Assembly (NCBI GenBank): GCA_001414345.1
Contig: LLCB01000245.1
Span: 26,829-90,828, forward strand
Reading direction: 5' to 3'
Length of the DNA stretch: 64,000 nucleotides
DNA from: Hymenoscyphus infarciens
Taxonomy: Eukaryota > Ascomycota > Leotiomycetes > Helotiales > Helotiaceae
The position numbers and the translations under genes are program-made. Positions within the stretch are counted from its first letter, which is position 1, and each line of letters begins with the position of its first letter. The notes below the pieces were generated by a model. The model was not told the origin of the DNA. It was given only the letters and a program-made list of their open reading frames with translations, and ran no database searches. Of this stretch, positions 33,344 through 45,140 are shown piece by piece.

Positions 33344-34954
33344 TTAGACAGTAACCACAATACTGTGAAATATATTGACAACGGGGGTTTGAATGCGGAC
33401 GTTTTTGATGTATTGAAGATCTTCTACTTTGATAGTTTCGTCTTCATCGTGCCATTCGTCGTCGTCTTCGTCACCTTTTTCGTCATCTTCTTGGTCATGA
33501 TCTGTAAAGTGATGACATTCACAATCGCAGGCTTCTTCGTCGAAAAGAAATTCCTGTCCATATTGCGACTCCCTGTCTTGGGTATGGAAGTCTGCCGCTG
33601 GAACATTTTCAACGTACTCCTGTTTACGCTCCACTAGGGGTAACTCCTCAAAACAACTCCGGCAGCTTGCACTATTATTTCAAGTTAAACTGAAATCAAA
33701 TTGTGGTGCATCGTTCAACTTCAACCCATGACAAGGATTGACACCCCAAGCGAGGACATTCATTTCCTCTCTTAGTTTGAGGAATCACCATAGCCATCAC
33801 CATTTTCATCCCGGGAACAAACTCCCAATTCGCTTCTGCAAGCTGGAGACGAGTATTACCCGGGTCTAGGAGCTACCATTGCTCTCGTTGCACCAGTCTA
33901 CTACCTCGGTTTTGTGGCCCTCGTCGAAATTTCGCTTTGACGACCGCTTCAACCATATATACTTGGTCAACCTTCAACAATAGTTCTAAGAAAGTTGGTG
34001 ACAACTACTCACCGCAAAATCGAACTCGGGGCCAATAGTGATAGGACGTCCAAATGCATCCTCGATTGCATGGGCTTTTGAGACCACGGGTGATCTGTAT
34101 CAGGACGTGGCATTATAGTTTGCATTTCAAGTAGCAAGCCATATATTTGCAAGGTCTTCGAACTTTAGTTGCTACCAGTAAGCTAAAGAATTATGAACCA
34201 ATAAGCAGAAATGAAACCCAAACTCACTATGTCTTGTGGGCAAGGTTTGGAAGTATGCCCACAGCTTGGTAAATAGCCCCTGCATTCGATTCAAAGGTTT
34301 TCCTAATCGACTGCATACTGTTCGATGTCACAGTGGAATACTTCACAATTTCCGTCTCAACAGCTGCGGTCCCCTCGGTCACCGCAGCTCGGACCTCAGA
34401 TAAGTTTTCGTTCGTTTCGTCAACTTTGGTGCTAAGCGACTCTAGCTGATTTTGTGTTCTTTCAGCATCCTCACGAGCTAATTGATTCGCTCGAAACGTG
34501 CATTTCCTATGAAGATCTTAGTGGGTGTAATCACATTCCGTTCGACTTTCAAACATTTGATAAAAGCCAATAAAGCATAGTTATACTCCCAATATATCCG
34601 CCCGGCTCTGCTCTCAATTTAGCCACCTGCTCAGCTTTCTTCGTTGCCAACCATCGAAATTTGTAGGCCACATCTTACATTACCCCACTCGTAACGCTGA
34701 ATGTGTTCCAGAAACTCCCGCAACGGAGCCTGACATGTGGCCGCAGTTGCTTTGATCGCGAGATCCCGTCTCTTCGAGACCGGAGACGGGTTCGAGGTTT
34801 ACAACTTGCTCAAGAGCCGTTCTCAGATCATCCAACTCGGTTTTGACATGTTAGTAATCTTGGGCGGATTAACAGAATCGTTCAAGGCCGACCAAACTTT
34901 GACGATAAGAGCTACGGCGGTAAAGAAGTCACCTGCGCTATAGCCAAAAGACAT
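33344..34954 (-). pseudogene. Decayed gene of the fungal STAND N-terminal / ubiquitin-like domain type
   Basis: Reading the minus strand from ATG 34954 gives MSFGYSAGDFFTAVALIVKVW, a typical start of fungal STAND-like/ubiquitin-like proteins. Further family pieces follow in order: LDDLRTALEQVVNLEPVSG, CQAPLREFLEHIQRYEW, YKFRWLATKKAEQVAKLRAE, a coiled coil (ESLSTKVDETNENLSEVRAA), IYGLLLEMQTIMPRP, AIEDAFGRPITIGPEFDF, and FVPGMKMVMAMVIP with CPRLG...CRSC before an acidic tail (HDQEDDEKGDEDDDEW). Several introns look intact. But frames must shift near 34770, 34678 and 34085 without credible introns (one would need a 31-base intron), so I call it a pseudogene. Sequencing errors are the alternative. 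The intact family acts in signalling or allorecognition-like contexts, largely unproved. Confidence 0.6.
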
Positions 34955-35607
34955 TCTATAGAACAACTCACCAAGAGAAATAAGATATATCAGGTTCAAA
35001 AATGTGAGGCTCATGGTACAAACATCGAACCTATACTTCACGTGGCCTTGCATATGCAATGTAACCTTTACCTAAGGCAGAGACAAATATAGAAATAACA
35101 ATTGAATAGATGAGATTCGTTTTTTTTATTTCCAAGATTTCTCAAATCCTGAGTTCGCAGATTTTAGCATCGTGTAGTCCTTGATAACTGAAGAGACTTC
35201 AGCAGTGAATTGCTATCACAACTTTGGGTTGGAGGGGAAGAATACCAGGATTGGCGAGTCTTCCGAAACGCGGTCCGAAAACCGGCGGCATAGCGACCTG
35301 TGTTCACGACTTCACCAAACAACACCGCAACTCTGCCAGACCAAACTCGAAAAAAGCGTATGAGATGCAGATGAAAGAGAAATAAACCTCCCTGCATCAT
35401 TTAAGAACTAATGCGATAGAAAAAAAAGCTGGTTTTTGCTAGGAAGACTTAGGCCCTTTAGCGAGAACGCGTTGATGGAGACAATTTATACAAGGCATTT
35501 CCATAAGTCCTTTCATCGGGCTACGGCTGCAAGCAAGAAATCTGAGCCTCTAATAAGAGGGTATCAACTCAGAATTCTCCTCCAGACCGCAAATGTGATC
35601 TTTTTTC
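34955..35607. other. Region between two decayed genes
   Basis: No coding signal above background. Confidence 0.4.
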
Positions 35608-36290
35608 CTAGCTAACCTCGACTTCACGTCTCCTAAGCCACTTGAAAATCTCCTCTGCAGCACCCTCAGCACTCAGTTTTGTCGTATTTAAAACCAGGTG
35701 CCTAACTGTGACATTATTCCCCTCGATATCCGTCTTTATCTGGTTCGAATTCAGTAAATTTGGGAAGTCTAGTCTGATGTTGAGAAGCACCTTCCCATCG
35801 ACTAACCTTGATTTCCACTTTCTAACCTCTGCTTATTTATCTTCGCATCACATATCAAAGTAACCATACACATATCCACCCTCCCTTTTCTTCGCAAGTC
35901 TCATATGCTGCATGTCTTGTTCCTCGTTAGTCTCGAACCCCTTGACCAAACACGCAGTGATAATGACAACCAGACTATCCGTTACGAGATCTGCGATGGA
36001 GTTGAATCTGAAATCCCGGAATTACTTGCGTAAGGCGTAGGGGTTGGTTGTACTCTCGGGAAGGATAGCAGAGACGGGGTCTATGGTGAGATGGTTGTCA
36101 AAGAGGAAGCTTTCGGACTCCGGGGAAGCCATTGAGGAGGAGGATACATATTCTAACGTGGATTGAAAGGTTTCGCGGCATCCCTTTGAGTCATTTCGAG
36201 CCGGTGTCTTTGTTTGTTCAGACAGCTGTTTAAATGAACTTCAAGGACGAGTTGTTGCGTTGCTTATCTCGGAACTAACAGACGCTGCAG
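35608..36290 (-). pseudogene. Decayed P-loop (AAA-like) nucleotide-binding protein gene
   Basis: On the minus strand, pieces of a small fungal P-loop ATPase/kinase-like family are readable: TPARNDSKGCRETFQSTLEYV, FLFDNHLTIDPVSAILPE, FNSIADLVTDSLVVIITACL, VTLICDAKINKQRLESGN, KTDIEGNNVTVRHLVLNTTKL and AAEEIFKWL. They are broken by an in-frame TAA near 36022-36024, another stop near 35848 and at least one frame change before the last 60 codons. The N-terminal GxxGxGK loop is not recognisable upstream. Hence a pseudogene. Family naming is from motif memory only. Confidence 0.6.
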
Positions 36291-38245
36291 TGGTCAAGTC
36301 TCTGTCAGAAAACGACACCAAAGGAGATGATTGACACACTTTCTTCGAAGTGCTGGTCTCAACCGTACCATTGGAGAACCAAATTCCCACTTATCACTTG
36401 TTCACTCACGACCTTACCAGAACAACAACACCACAACACTTGGACTCTTGGACGCGTATGAAATTCAAACAGAGACAGTAACAGATGTCCAAACTCCATT
36501 GTAGGCAGACATTGAAAACGTCTTTTGTTAGCGGGAAAGTTGTAAGCGAAACGATGATGAAGACAATTTTCAAGACGCATTTTCATGAGCTTGAAATTGG
36601 AGCAGCAAAGTTGGCTTCTTTTCCACTGCACAGAACTCTCAAATGCAAGCCGCAAGAGAAAGAATAAAGCTCTTCAATCTTCAAATCTCCAAGAATGAGG
36701 TGAGTTAGATCCCTCTTTGGGCTGCATTATAAAGCCTGTGTGATCACAAGGCCGCGAGGCTATTTCGAGGGCGTCCTCCCAAGTGAAGTGCCTTGGCGCC
36801 CCGAAAACCCCATCATGAACTTATCCTTTCCCCTGAAACTCTCTGGGGTCGAGGTTCATCTTCTTCTTACCAACCGGCCTCTGATACACCCCCAAACTAT
36901 ATTTCATCTAAATAATCCAATCACGTTAGATTTTAGACGCCAAACCCAAGTTTCAAGCCCCATCTCAAGAACCGATGATAACCATCTCATGCCGTCTTTA
37001 CGCTTCAATACAACCGTCGCGCCGGTGATAACCGTGGTGCAAATTTTTATTAGGGGGCTGGGAGTGTGGCCTGGTTTTTCTGGTTTGTTTATTTGATGAG
37101 GGGTAAGTAAACAAAAGTGAATTCGAAGGTGAGGTCGAAAAATTTGCGGCGCTTTCGGAGGGGTCGTGGGGGTGAAGAGAAGGGCGTGGGAAAAATTTTG
37201 CTCAAATTTTCACTGCTGCCTACACTGCTGGTACTTGGGGGAGGCCATCACATAGCGAAAGTTCATCACCACAAAGTCACATTTTCATATCACAGCAAGC
37301 CAATTTATTTTCAAGATCTCAATTCTCTACCACGTTGAAGATCAGCCAAGACTAAACTTTTCCGTTTTGTGAATATCAATCCATCTGCAAAGTAAGAACA
37401 ATCACCCTGTAAAGCCAGAGCAAAAGTGTAGACACCCACATGGCAAAACCCAAACCCAGTCCTCCATATCCATCGCATGCCCTCCATCAAAACCAAGGAT
37501 CGAAGTAAATCTCACACCCAGAAAATCCAGCGGGGAAGTCGAAGAAAAGGAAAAGTTGAACATGGGAGGAAAATGACCATTGAGATACTGTAATGTGAGA
37601 AGGCCTAGTGAGATCGTATCCGATGGTGGTTGTCGGCAAATTTTGCTTGGTCGAAATACGTGATGGTGAGAAAGGCCATCGGTGAGCCCCAAAAGAACGA
37701 AAGGAAATAGAGAGGACTTGATATCTTTTCTGCAAGCTGAAACTCAAATGCATTGAAGCCCAAGTGCGCAAAGGAACCTGTAACGCGAAACCGAGGAGAT
37801 CGACGCCCGGACGCCGCACAAAATGTGATAGTACAATTGATGAGGTATGTTGTTTGTCGTGACGGTTGCCAGCTTGACCTCTGGTGTCGAGAAAATCGAA
37901 GGAAAATACAAAGCAGCAAAGAGCGTGTTCGTTGCCACCAGGGGGAGTTGAATTTTATTTTTGCGGTTTTCTGTTTTCGACTTTTTTTGGTGTTTTTTCA
38001 TTTTCTGGCAAGGAAAAGAATAGAGAAGATGCTTTTTTGTGTGTCCCAAGGGAATACCGACTCCTCGTCGCACTTTTACGTCTAGCAGCGTCTAGGCAAA
38101 AGTGTCGAAACGCCGGCTTCCCGTAAAAATGAAATGACAAAAGGAAAAATGTTGAGCGGCAAGTCGTTGGAAAGAATCGACAAAGCGCAAGGATCGTATC
38201 CACGTCAACCATGCTTCTCCAACTTCTGGTAATAAAGCGACCCAT
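36291..38245. other. Intergenic stretch without a supported gene
   Basis: Overlapping frames of up to 118 codons occur on both strands (notably 37.4-38.2 kb), but they shadow each other, have no motifs and do not splice into anything convincing. The right part includes the 3' region of the next gene. Confidence 0.4.
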
Positions 38246-40279
38246 CTACGACATGGTAAGAACGGTGGAGTGGTGCAAGTTGCGAACTTTGATAGAACGT
38301 TCGCGGTCGTCTCGCAATGTGATAACGGGTGTGATGATTAGCTTCAGTCGAGTCTGACTCAGTTGAAGCTGCATTGGGTCTGCTTCCGGTCTGTCCTTTG
38401 CAATCATTGTAGCTGCAGCAAACTTTCCAGCGGTCTCAGGGAATATGACTTGGAAGCTCAATCTGGAGGTGTGCATCTTTACACCGATGTCCCATGCTCG
38501 CATGGCAACTACCCCGAGATCGCGTCCTGCGTCCTGGCGAATGGCACCCTCATTGAGCAGCATACCAACATAATCTCTCAACTTCTTACAGTGGGCCTGC
38601 ATCGTCACTGACTTCCAGAAATCGAAATGGGGAGAAGCCAGGATGGTGTGGACAGCTTTTACCAAGCGGTCGACAAGAGCTTGACGCTCTTCGTTGGCAA
38701 GGCCTGCGACACTCGTTAGTTTCTAGATCCTAACTGTCTGGCATACATGTAAAACTTACCTCGGACTTTCATTGCTTCTTTCACCTCTTTGATCGCATTG
38801 TCAGTCTCCACAGAGAAGCCGAACCAGGTGTCGATCACCAAGATCTTCTGGAAGCAGTATGATAGAATGAGACGCATCACGAAGTACTTTCGCGAATCCT
38901 CCTGGGAGATCAGAAGCATGACATGAGTATGTGAATCCTGAGTATGACCCGGGTACGCGATCGACATCATATACTCCCAAAGCTCTTGCTTCTTTGGGGG
39001 AATCTCCTTATCTGTCTCTGGGTTGGGCTTGTTGCAATACGCGTTTACATATCCCTCGGTGATTCCATAAAACACACCAAATTCACCGCTAAAATCTTCG
39101 GATTCTGGCGTGATGTGAAGGTGGACTAAAGCCATCGCCTGAGACTCAGGGTAATTGGGCCCGGTTGAGATATCTCCATATTCGGTAGGAGTCGCAGTGA
39201 TAGTCTTGGTACCGGGAAAGAAATTGTTGTTGGTAGCACCATTTCGTCGGAGGTTTCTTACCACAGCAGGGCCAGTTGGAATACCACTGTATGGTGACGG
39301 ACCGGACAGCTTGGATGGACTCGGCGACTTTGCACGAGGAATCTTGTCACCAAAAGCAGGAGACGAGCTTACGGGCTTTTTGTGGGATGCAACCGGGGAG
39401 GTGAAGGGGTCGGCGATGTTCATGCGTGCACTTAGGTGACTTACTCGCGACTCCATAGTGGCAAGCTGCTTCATCAATGCCTGATTTGTATTGCGCAAAG
39501 TCTCTTCGTGGTTATAACCTTCCTCGATTTGCTTGTTTGCCTGCTCGAGTTGGGCCAAGATGATGGTTTTTTCCTGGATGACCTGGTCGCGCTCAGTGGT
39601 GAGACTGGCCAGACGACGCAACGTGTCCTCCATCTCGGTTCTCAAGCTGACAGACGCGTTATCGTCCTTGTCAATCTTTCGTTGGACGGAACGCGATTTC
39701 TCCGTGAAGTCGTGACCAAAGATACGAAACTGTTCGAGGATGCGAGTCTGTATTTGCGGTGAGATACCAGGGTTGTTCTGAATGGACCGCTGAGTTGCGG
39801 TGATATGCTCATAGACGAGCTGCTTGAGTTGTGGTAGAGTAACGTCCTACGAAGCAAATCAGTTTCGTAAATTGAAGATAGCGAAGAAGAGAGTATGATG
39901 GATTGAAACTTACATCGGTGATGTGGAGACTGCCAAAGGCATCTTGCGCGGAGGACAACTGACCAGCGCTCCCGAAGCTCAGGTTTGATACATGTGTGCC
40001 GCTAGAGTTCGAGCCGCGCGTATGGGTGTAAGAAACCGGCGGTCGATTATCCTTCGGGTGGAAGCCGTTGTGGCCTTGACTCATGCTGCGATTCATCTTG
40101 TCGAGTTGGGCTTGGATGCTTCGATTGGGGGTGGATGATGGGAGCGGTTGCAATTTCGCAGGAACAGGTGTTGCCGCGGAGCCTTTTTCTCGCCCGTTAG
40201 AAAAGACAGCCTGGACTAGGCCGCTTTGAGCTTCAGGTCCTGAGCCGTTGGGGCGGTGGGTGGTTGGGTGTGCCGGCAT
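38246..40279 (-). CDS. Conserved fungal coiled-coil protein of unknown function
   Basis: Exons 40279-39914, 39846-38760 and 38703-38246 give 636 residues; the introns have GTAAGT donors and the last a CTAAC branch point. I used ATG 40279 (MPAHPTTHRPNG); the frame stays open for another 58 codons upstream without ATG, so an extra 5' exon is possible. The first 120 residues are disordered. A helical region (VTLPQLKQLVYEHITATQRS) leads into a coiled coil at about 190-245 (RRLASLTTERDQVIQEKTI). After a Ser/Pro linker, a globular domain from about 355 on is well ordered (ALVHLHITPESEDFSGEFG, HVMLLISQEDSRKYFVMRL, WDIGVKMHTSRLSFQVIFPE). No catalytic motif recognised. It could be a scaffold or cytoskeleton-linked protein; that is a guess. 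Confidence 0.8.
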
Positions 40280-43200
40280 CTCGTCTGCTTGCTTCACTCT
40301 CTCTTCCGCTGTACTCCTTGATATCTGTAGCAGGTTCTCGACCCGCTTCGACAGCGGCAAAACTCTCTCGGACTGTACTTTTCGCAACTGTTTCGCTGAA
40401 TTCTTCTCATGCAACTCTCTTGTCGAATTGCAATATGCGGAGGGGGGGGCCACTGCACACCGTCAGAAAGCTGAGTTAGAGATGTCTTAACAAGAGGTGC
40501 TTCACGATAGCTGCAAAGCACCTCAGGAGAAGTTGAATGCAAAGTATCGAGGACAACTGGATTTGTAAAATTGCATGCCGTTGAGATACAGTCGTGGTGT
40601 GCTTGTGACTTGAGGGAGGGGGGTGACTCGTGATAGATTTGAAATCTCAAAGAAAGGTACAGGTTGTGTATTATATGCTGGAGGTGAGGTGCAGAATAAT
40701 TAGGGAAGAGGGAGGGATGTGGGGTAAGATGATGGTTGAGGGTTGAAAGAGGGAAAGGGAAAGAAAGAAGAAGTTGAAGCTTCGACCTGCTTAAATACTC
40801 CTTTCCCCGTAGAGTTGCCGGCAGAAAGCAGATGCCCGCCCTATCAAATAGAAAGAATAAGTACTCACCAGGAGCAGTGCGGCGATTGGGATGGATGTAC
40901 TATATGAAAGTTAGTCTTTTCATTCACAAGTATGGTAAGTGGTTGGGAAGTGCTTGGATTCTCCCCATGGAAAAAATAGAAAAAGCGAATACATATAAAC
41001 AATCCAATGAAAAAGTTTCCGCTTGCTCCTTCCCAGATAAAAATATAAGCAAGTGTTGTGGCGGTCAATTTCTGGTAATCTCCTCAAGCTAATTAGGCAA
41101 GTCCACTTTCATAAGAAATACCAAGTCATGGCCCAATGAAAGTGAAAGAGTAATGATTGGGCATAAGTCCCTGTCTAAGAGGACCAATGAAATTCCAAAA
41201 GAAGCAGACCAAAGAAAATCAAGGCCCCCATCTTCTTTTTAGTTCTCCAAGTAAAACCCCTTGAGTCTGGCATTGGCGATGGTTCGAAAGAGAAAGCGAA
41301 GGCCGAGATAGATGGACAACCGCTCATCAAAGAAGGAGACACATTGATAGGTATATGCAACATAGACCACTTCTATAAAAGGAAGTTCAAGGATGAGCTA
41401 GGAAAAAAGAATAAAATATCAAGAAGACATGGAGTGGCGGCAGATAAAATGGAAGCTCCCATAGAAGAAAAGATGACAGAAGAAGGTATGGAAGAAACTA
41501 AACGACAACAGGAATAAAGAAGATCAAGTTTCACTAGACAAAGTATAAGATGTCTGGAATTAACAGTATGTTAAAGAAAAACTTTGGACACAGAAATATA
41601 ACATGCAAGCATAGTCAAAGAGGACCCCTCAAGTTATAGAAAGGGCCATGTAAAAGCAATCAGGCAGATGGAAACTTCCAAGAAATGTAGGTCAAGCACC
41701 GAGGCAACTGCCTGGTGAGAATTTCCATAATCATGAAGCTATTGAAGAAAAAAAAATATATACCTGACGGCTTGTGTGAAAGTTCCAAAAAATAGAAAGG
41801 AATGAAACGTACCCGCAAGCTGTCGTCGGAGGATTCTAAGAGAGAGAAGAGTCAGCAATGGTGTTTCCCTCAAGTTTCAATGTGGAGTTGTGTGGAAGCG
41901 GACGATTGAAGCTCGATCAAGAGAGTAATACAGTGCCTTACCCATCGCCCTCGCGAGGCAAAATGCCATCGGAGGGGACGAAAAGGAAGAGGGACTGTAC
42001 CCCAGTACCTGAAAGTGCCCTCGTTATGTTAAAAGCTTTGGCTTTTTCTTGTGGAGTAGCTGTGAGGGTATGTAATTAAGGTGTTGTATTCTTGGACAGG
42101 GTGGTGTGGCTGAAAGGTAGGGGGGCTCAGATATTGCAGTGGTTGGCTTTCGCTACCTGTGAGGCAGATCAGCAGAAAGTGTCTTCCAATCTTTCCATCT
42201 GCAAGAAAGAAGCTATTGATGGCCCGCTTTGAACGGTTGTTGCATCAATTGGAAGTCTATTTCTGCTGATCTGCCCAGGATACCCAAAGCTCTCGTTGGA
42301 TAAGGGGTAATATGAGGAACCATTGACGTACGGGGGGTGATCACGGGGATGGCGCTGCCGCTAGGAAGAGTAGATTGTCAGCATATTATTTCGTTGTTGG
42401 AGGACGTCAAATTGCGCGAAGCAGTAGCGACCATGAAGGGGTAAAGTCTCGAAAGTAGCTCGACTCGGCATGCCACGCGCAACTCGCGCTCGGTGTTTGG
42501 TGACAGGCTCGAGGGAGCGTTGGGGAAGAAGAGGGGTGTGTGGTGGCATCGAGATCAGAGGATAGAGAGTGGTTACGTACCTAGATTCGCTCGAGAGAGC
42601 GAACGCTTGCTCCAGGGGAGCAGCCATGATGGGGGTGGTGGTGGTGGGTGGTGGTGGGTGGTTGTGGGTGGTGCGAAAGGAGAGAAGCAATGTGTAGGGG
42701 AAGAGGTTGAAGAGGGGGAGGAGTTCCAGGGCTTGAGTTTTACAAATATCTCGTGTGTGTGCGCTGCTTAGTCGACTAAGCAGAAGCTGCACAACTATTG
42801 GACCACCATTACACCCCCGACCCCAGTCAAACAGCTCATTTAAGGCCGCAGGGCAAAGACCTAAAGCCTTTTAAGCTTCTACTGGGATATATTATCCCAC
42901 AAATGCTGTATGCTGTCAATTGGATGCAGAATTACGCCTTGTAAAGGGATCATGAGTTTTGGGACCAGACGCGCTGTTGACTACCAAACACCTTTCAATG
43001 ACTACCCCAAAAAGAGGCCCTTCTGTTGAGGACTTTTAGGCTATGAACTAAGGTGTTTTGGGATGGTTTTAAGTGGTGCTTTATTCTAGTACTCCAGCGA
43101 TTGAGGGTTGCATGAGGCTATTCCAGGTTTTTCAGGCCTTCCAAAAATCCGGACTTTTGAACAGTGAGCACGCACACTGCTGGGATCTGTCCACAGCGTC

Positions 43201-43836
43201 CTAGGTTGCTAGATTAGATGATGGCAGAGTATTCAGTGAGAAGTTGAGGTAATCAAGCCTGTTTTGTAAGACAATCGTCCAGCGTTGGGGTGCATTCAAG
43301 GATTGCGACACCCAAAGTTCCATAAGAACTTTCTAGAATTTTGCGATAAGAGCTTCCACTGCATGAAAGGTGCGCACCAACAATCTCCTCAAAGCTGTGC
43401 ACCAATAGCAAATGCAACCATCTCTTTCAGGTCAATTGATACTGCAAGATACACCAAAATCCTAGTCTTTGTGATGAAATGTAATCTAGAAGGACCTCAA
43501 ATTACCAGATTTCAAACGTTTTTAGACATGAAAATGAGCATTTGATGACAATGAGTACTTTTTCACTACCAATTATGCATTCTCTTTCATTGAAAATCCT
43601 CAAAATTATCAAGTTCACGAATTAATAGGGTAGAAAGGTCAACATGTCGTGTGGTAAAGTCGGCTAATTAACCACTTTAGGCCAAAACTTCGGCTGTGAA
43701 GGCGGTGGACAACCGAACCCCTAATTCAACAAACCTGGAGGTTATGAAATCTAAAACTAGGCACTTTTACAACAATTATTCCAAACAACCTAGGAAATAA
43801 TAAATAGGATAAAACTTTACTTGATTTCTTTATTCT
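40280..43836. other. Intergenic region; one unsolved possible gene start
   Basis: A minus-strand ATG near 42628 (MAAPLEQAFALSSES) runs into a GTACGT donor, and exon-like bits follow further down, but I could not assemble a gene. GGT/GTG microsatellite DNA lies at 42630-42672. The rest of the 3.5 kb has only short frames. Confidence 0.3.
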
Positions 43837-44630
43837 TAAGAATATTATAATAGTTTCCGCTATTTCAAAAATCTTTCTTCTCTTTTAATTACTTTATTAA
43901 AATAGAAAATAGTAGTTTTTAGAAGATAATCTAGATACTATAAGTGGGTTTAAGCTCTTTAAAGAATATCTCAGTTAAGTACGTTCTAGTAGATATACTT
44001 TGTTCTTTTAAATATTTATAGAAAGAGAAATAAGAGAAGATAATTTAGATAGTCTTAGTAAAAATAAGTGTTCTAAATAACCTTTTAGTCGAGTAAGTTT
44101 TTATGAAAGTACTTGTATTTTCTAAAGAGTTAAGAAAGAAAGCTAAAGAGAAATAATATAGATTTTAAAAGTAAATTTAAGATCTCTAAATAATACTTAA
44201 GTCTATTATAAATATTTATATAATTACTATATTTTTCTATTAATCTAAGAAAAGCAAGATAAAAGAAGAGATTTCAGTTAGTCTAATTAAATTTAAGCGC
44301 TCTAAAGAACTTTTTAGTATAGTAAGTTCTTATAAAAGTACTCTGTTTTTTTAAAGATATAAGAAAAAGAAGAAAAAGAGAGAGAATATAAATATTAAAA
44401 GTAAATTTAAATATACTAAATAATGTTTTAGTTTAATTATAGAACTAGAACGTTTCTAATATACTAGAAAGTTAGAATTAACTAAATCGTAAATTATAAA
44501 TTATAAATTATAAAAGTTAAGTATTTAGAGCTAAAGTAGAACTTAATAATTATTATCTAAGTCTTTATAGTTAGTTATAAGTTAAGCTTCCTTAGTTTTA
44601 AAAAGTACAGAAAAGCTAAAAAAAGTTAAA
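43837..44630. repeat. Degenerate tandem array, about 114-bp period, 6-7 copies
   Basis: A TAAG(N)nCT(A/T)AA-A-AA word recurs at 43837, 43951, 44065, 44178, 44294, 44408 and about 44518, a spacing of 110-116 bases. Several units share AGTAAGTT(C/T)TTATAAAAGTA-like text and end AGAAAGAGAAATA-like. The copies are AT-rich and diverged, as expected after RIP. Confidence 0.7.
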
Positions 44631-44929
44631 AAAAGTCTATATCTTAAAATCTCTTCTCTAATATTATAATAATAGCTTTATAACTTACTTAATATAAAAA
44701 GAACCTTATTCTTAATACTATTCTAAATAGTAATAACGCTTCTAACCTCTAAGAAATTATAAATAACTTTAAGTAAAGTAAAGAGTATATCTAACTTATC
44801 TTTAATAGATACTTTATATAATAGTCTACTATTCTATATAGCTGAAATTATATAGTTTATACTATATATATAAGGTTTTAGTAGTTATTATTTTATATAT
44901 TAGGATAGACTAGTCTTAGATAGTATGAG

Positions 44930-45140
44930 ATAAAGGATAGGCTAGATCTGGTAAGCTACCTCGCAAGTAGGATTGAAGTGGCTAGAAAACTCCCAAATCG
45001 GGGAGTGAATTAGCTAGGTGGGTGAAAAGACGACTAGGCTAGGGTAAAAATAGGAAGGATTCTCTCGCCTCATTATCTAGTAGGGACAGGAGAACTAGTC
45101 CTATAGAATAGGAGTGGCTAGGCTCACTGAAAAGAGAAGA
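44930..45140. repeat. Relic of the 3.4-kb hAT-like element interior
   Basis: The text GTAGGATTGAAGTGGCTAG, TTAGCTAGGTGGGTGAAAAG and ACTAGGCTAGGG runs in the same order as the interior of the element at 3445-3991, with many transition differences. Neither terminal repeat is recognisable here. Confidence 0.6.

Noticed and set aside
37402..38245. Several overlapping frames of 80-110 codons on both strands
   Set aside because: They shade one another, are rich in Phe/Ser/Arg as in random frames, and do not splice into a product.
42361..42792. 143-codon minus-strand frame containing MAAPLEQAFALSSES
   Set aside because: The internal ATG and a GTACGT donor hint at a gene start, but I could not build the remaining exons, so no CDS is claimed.
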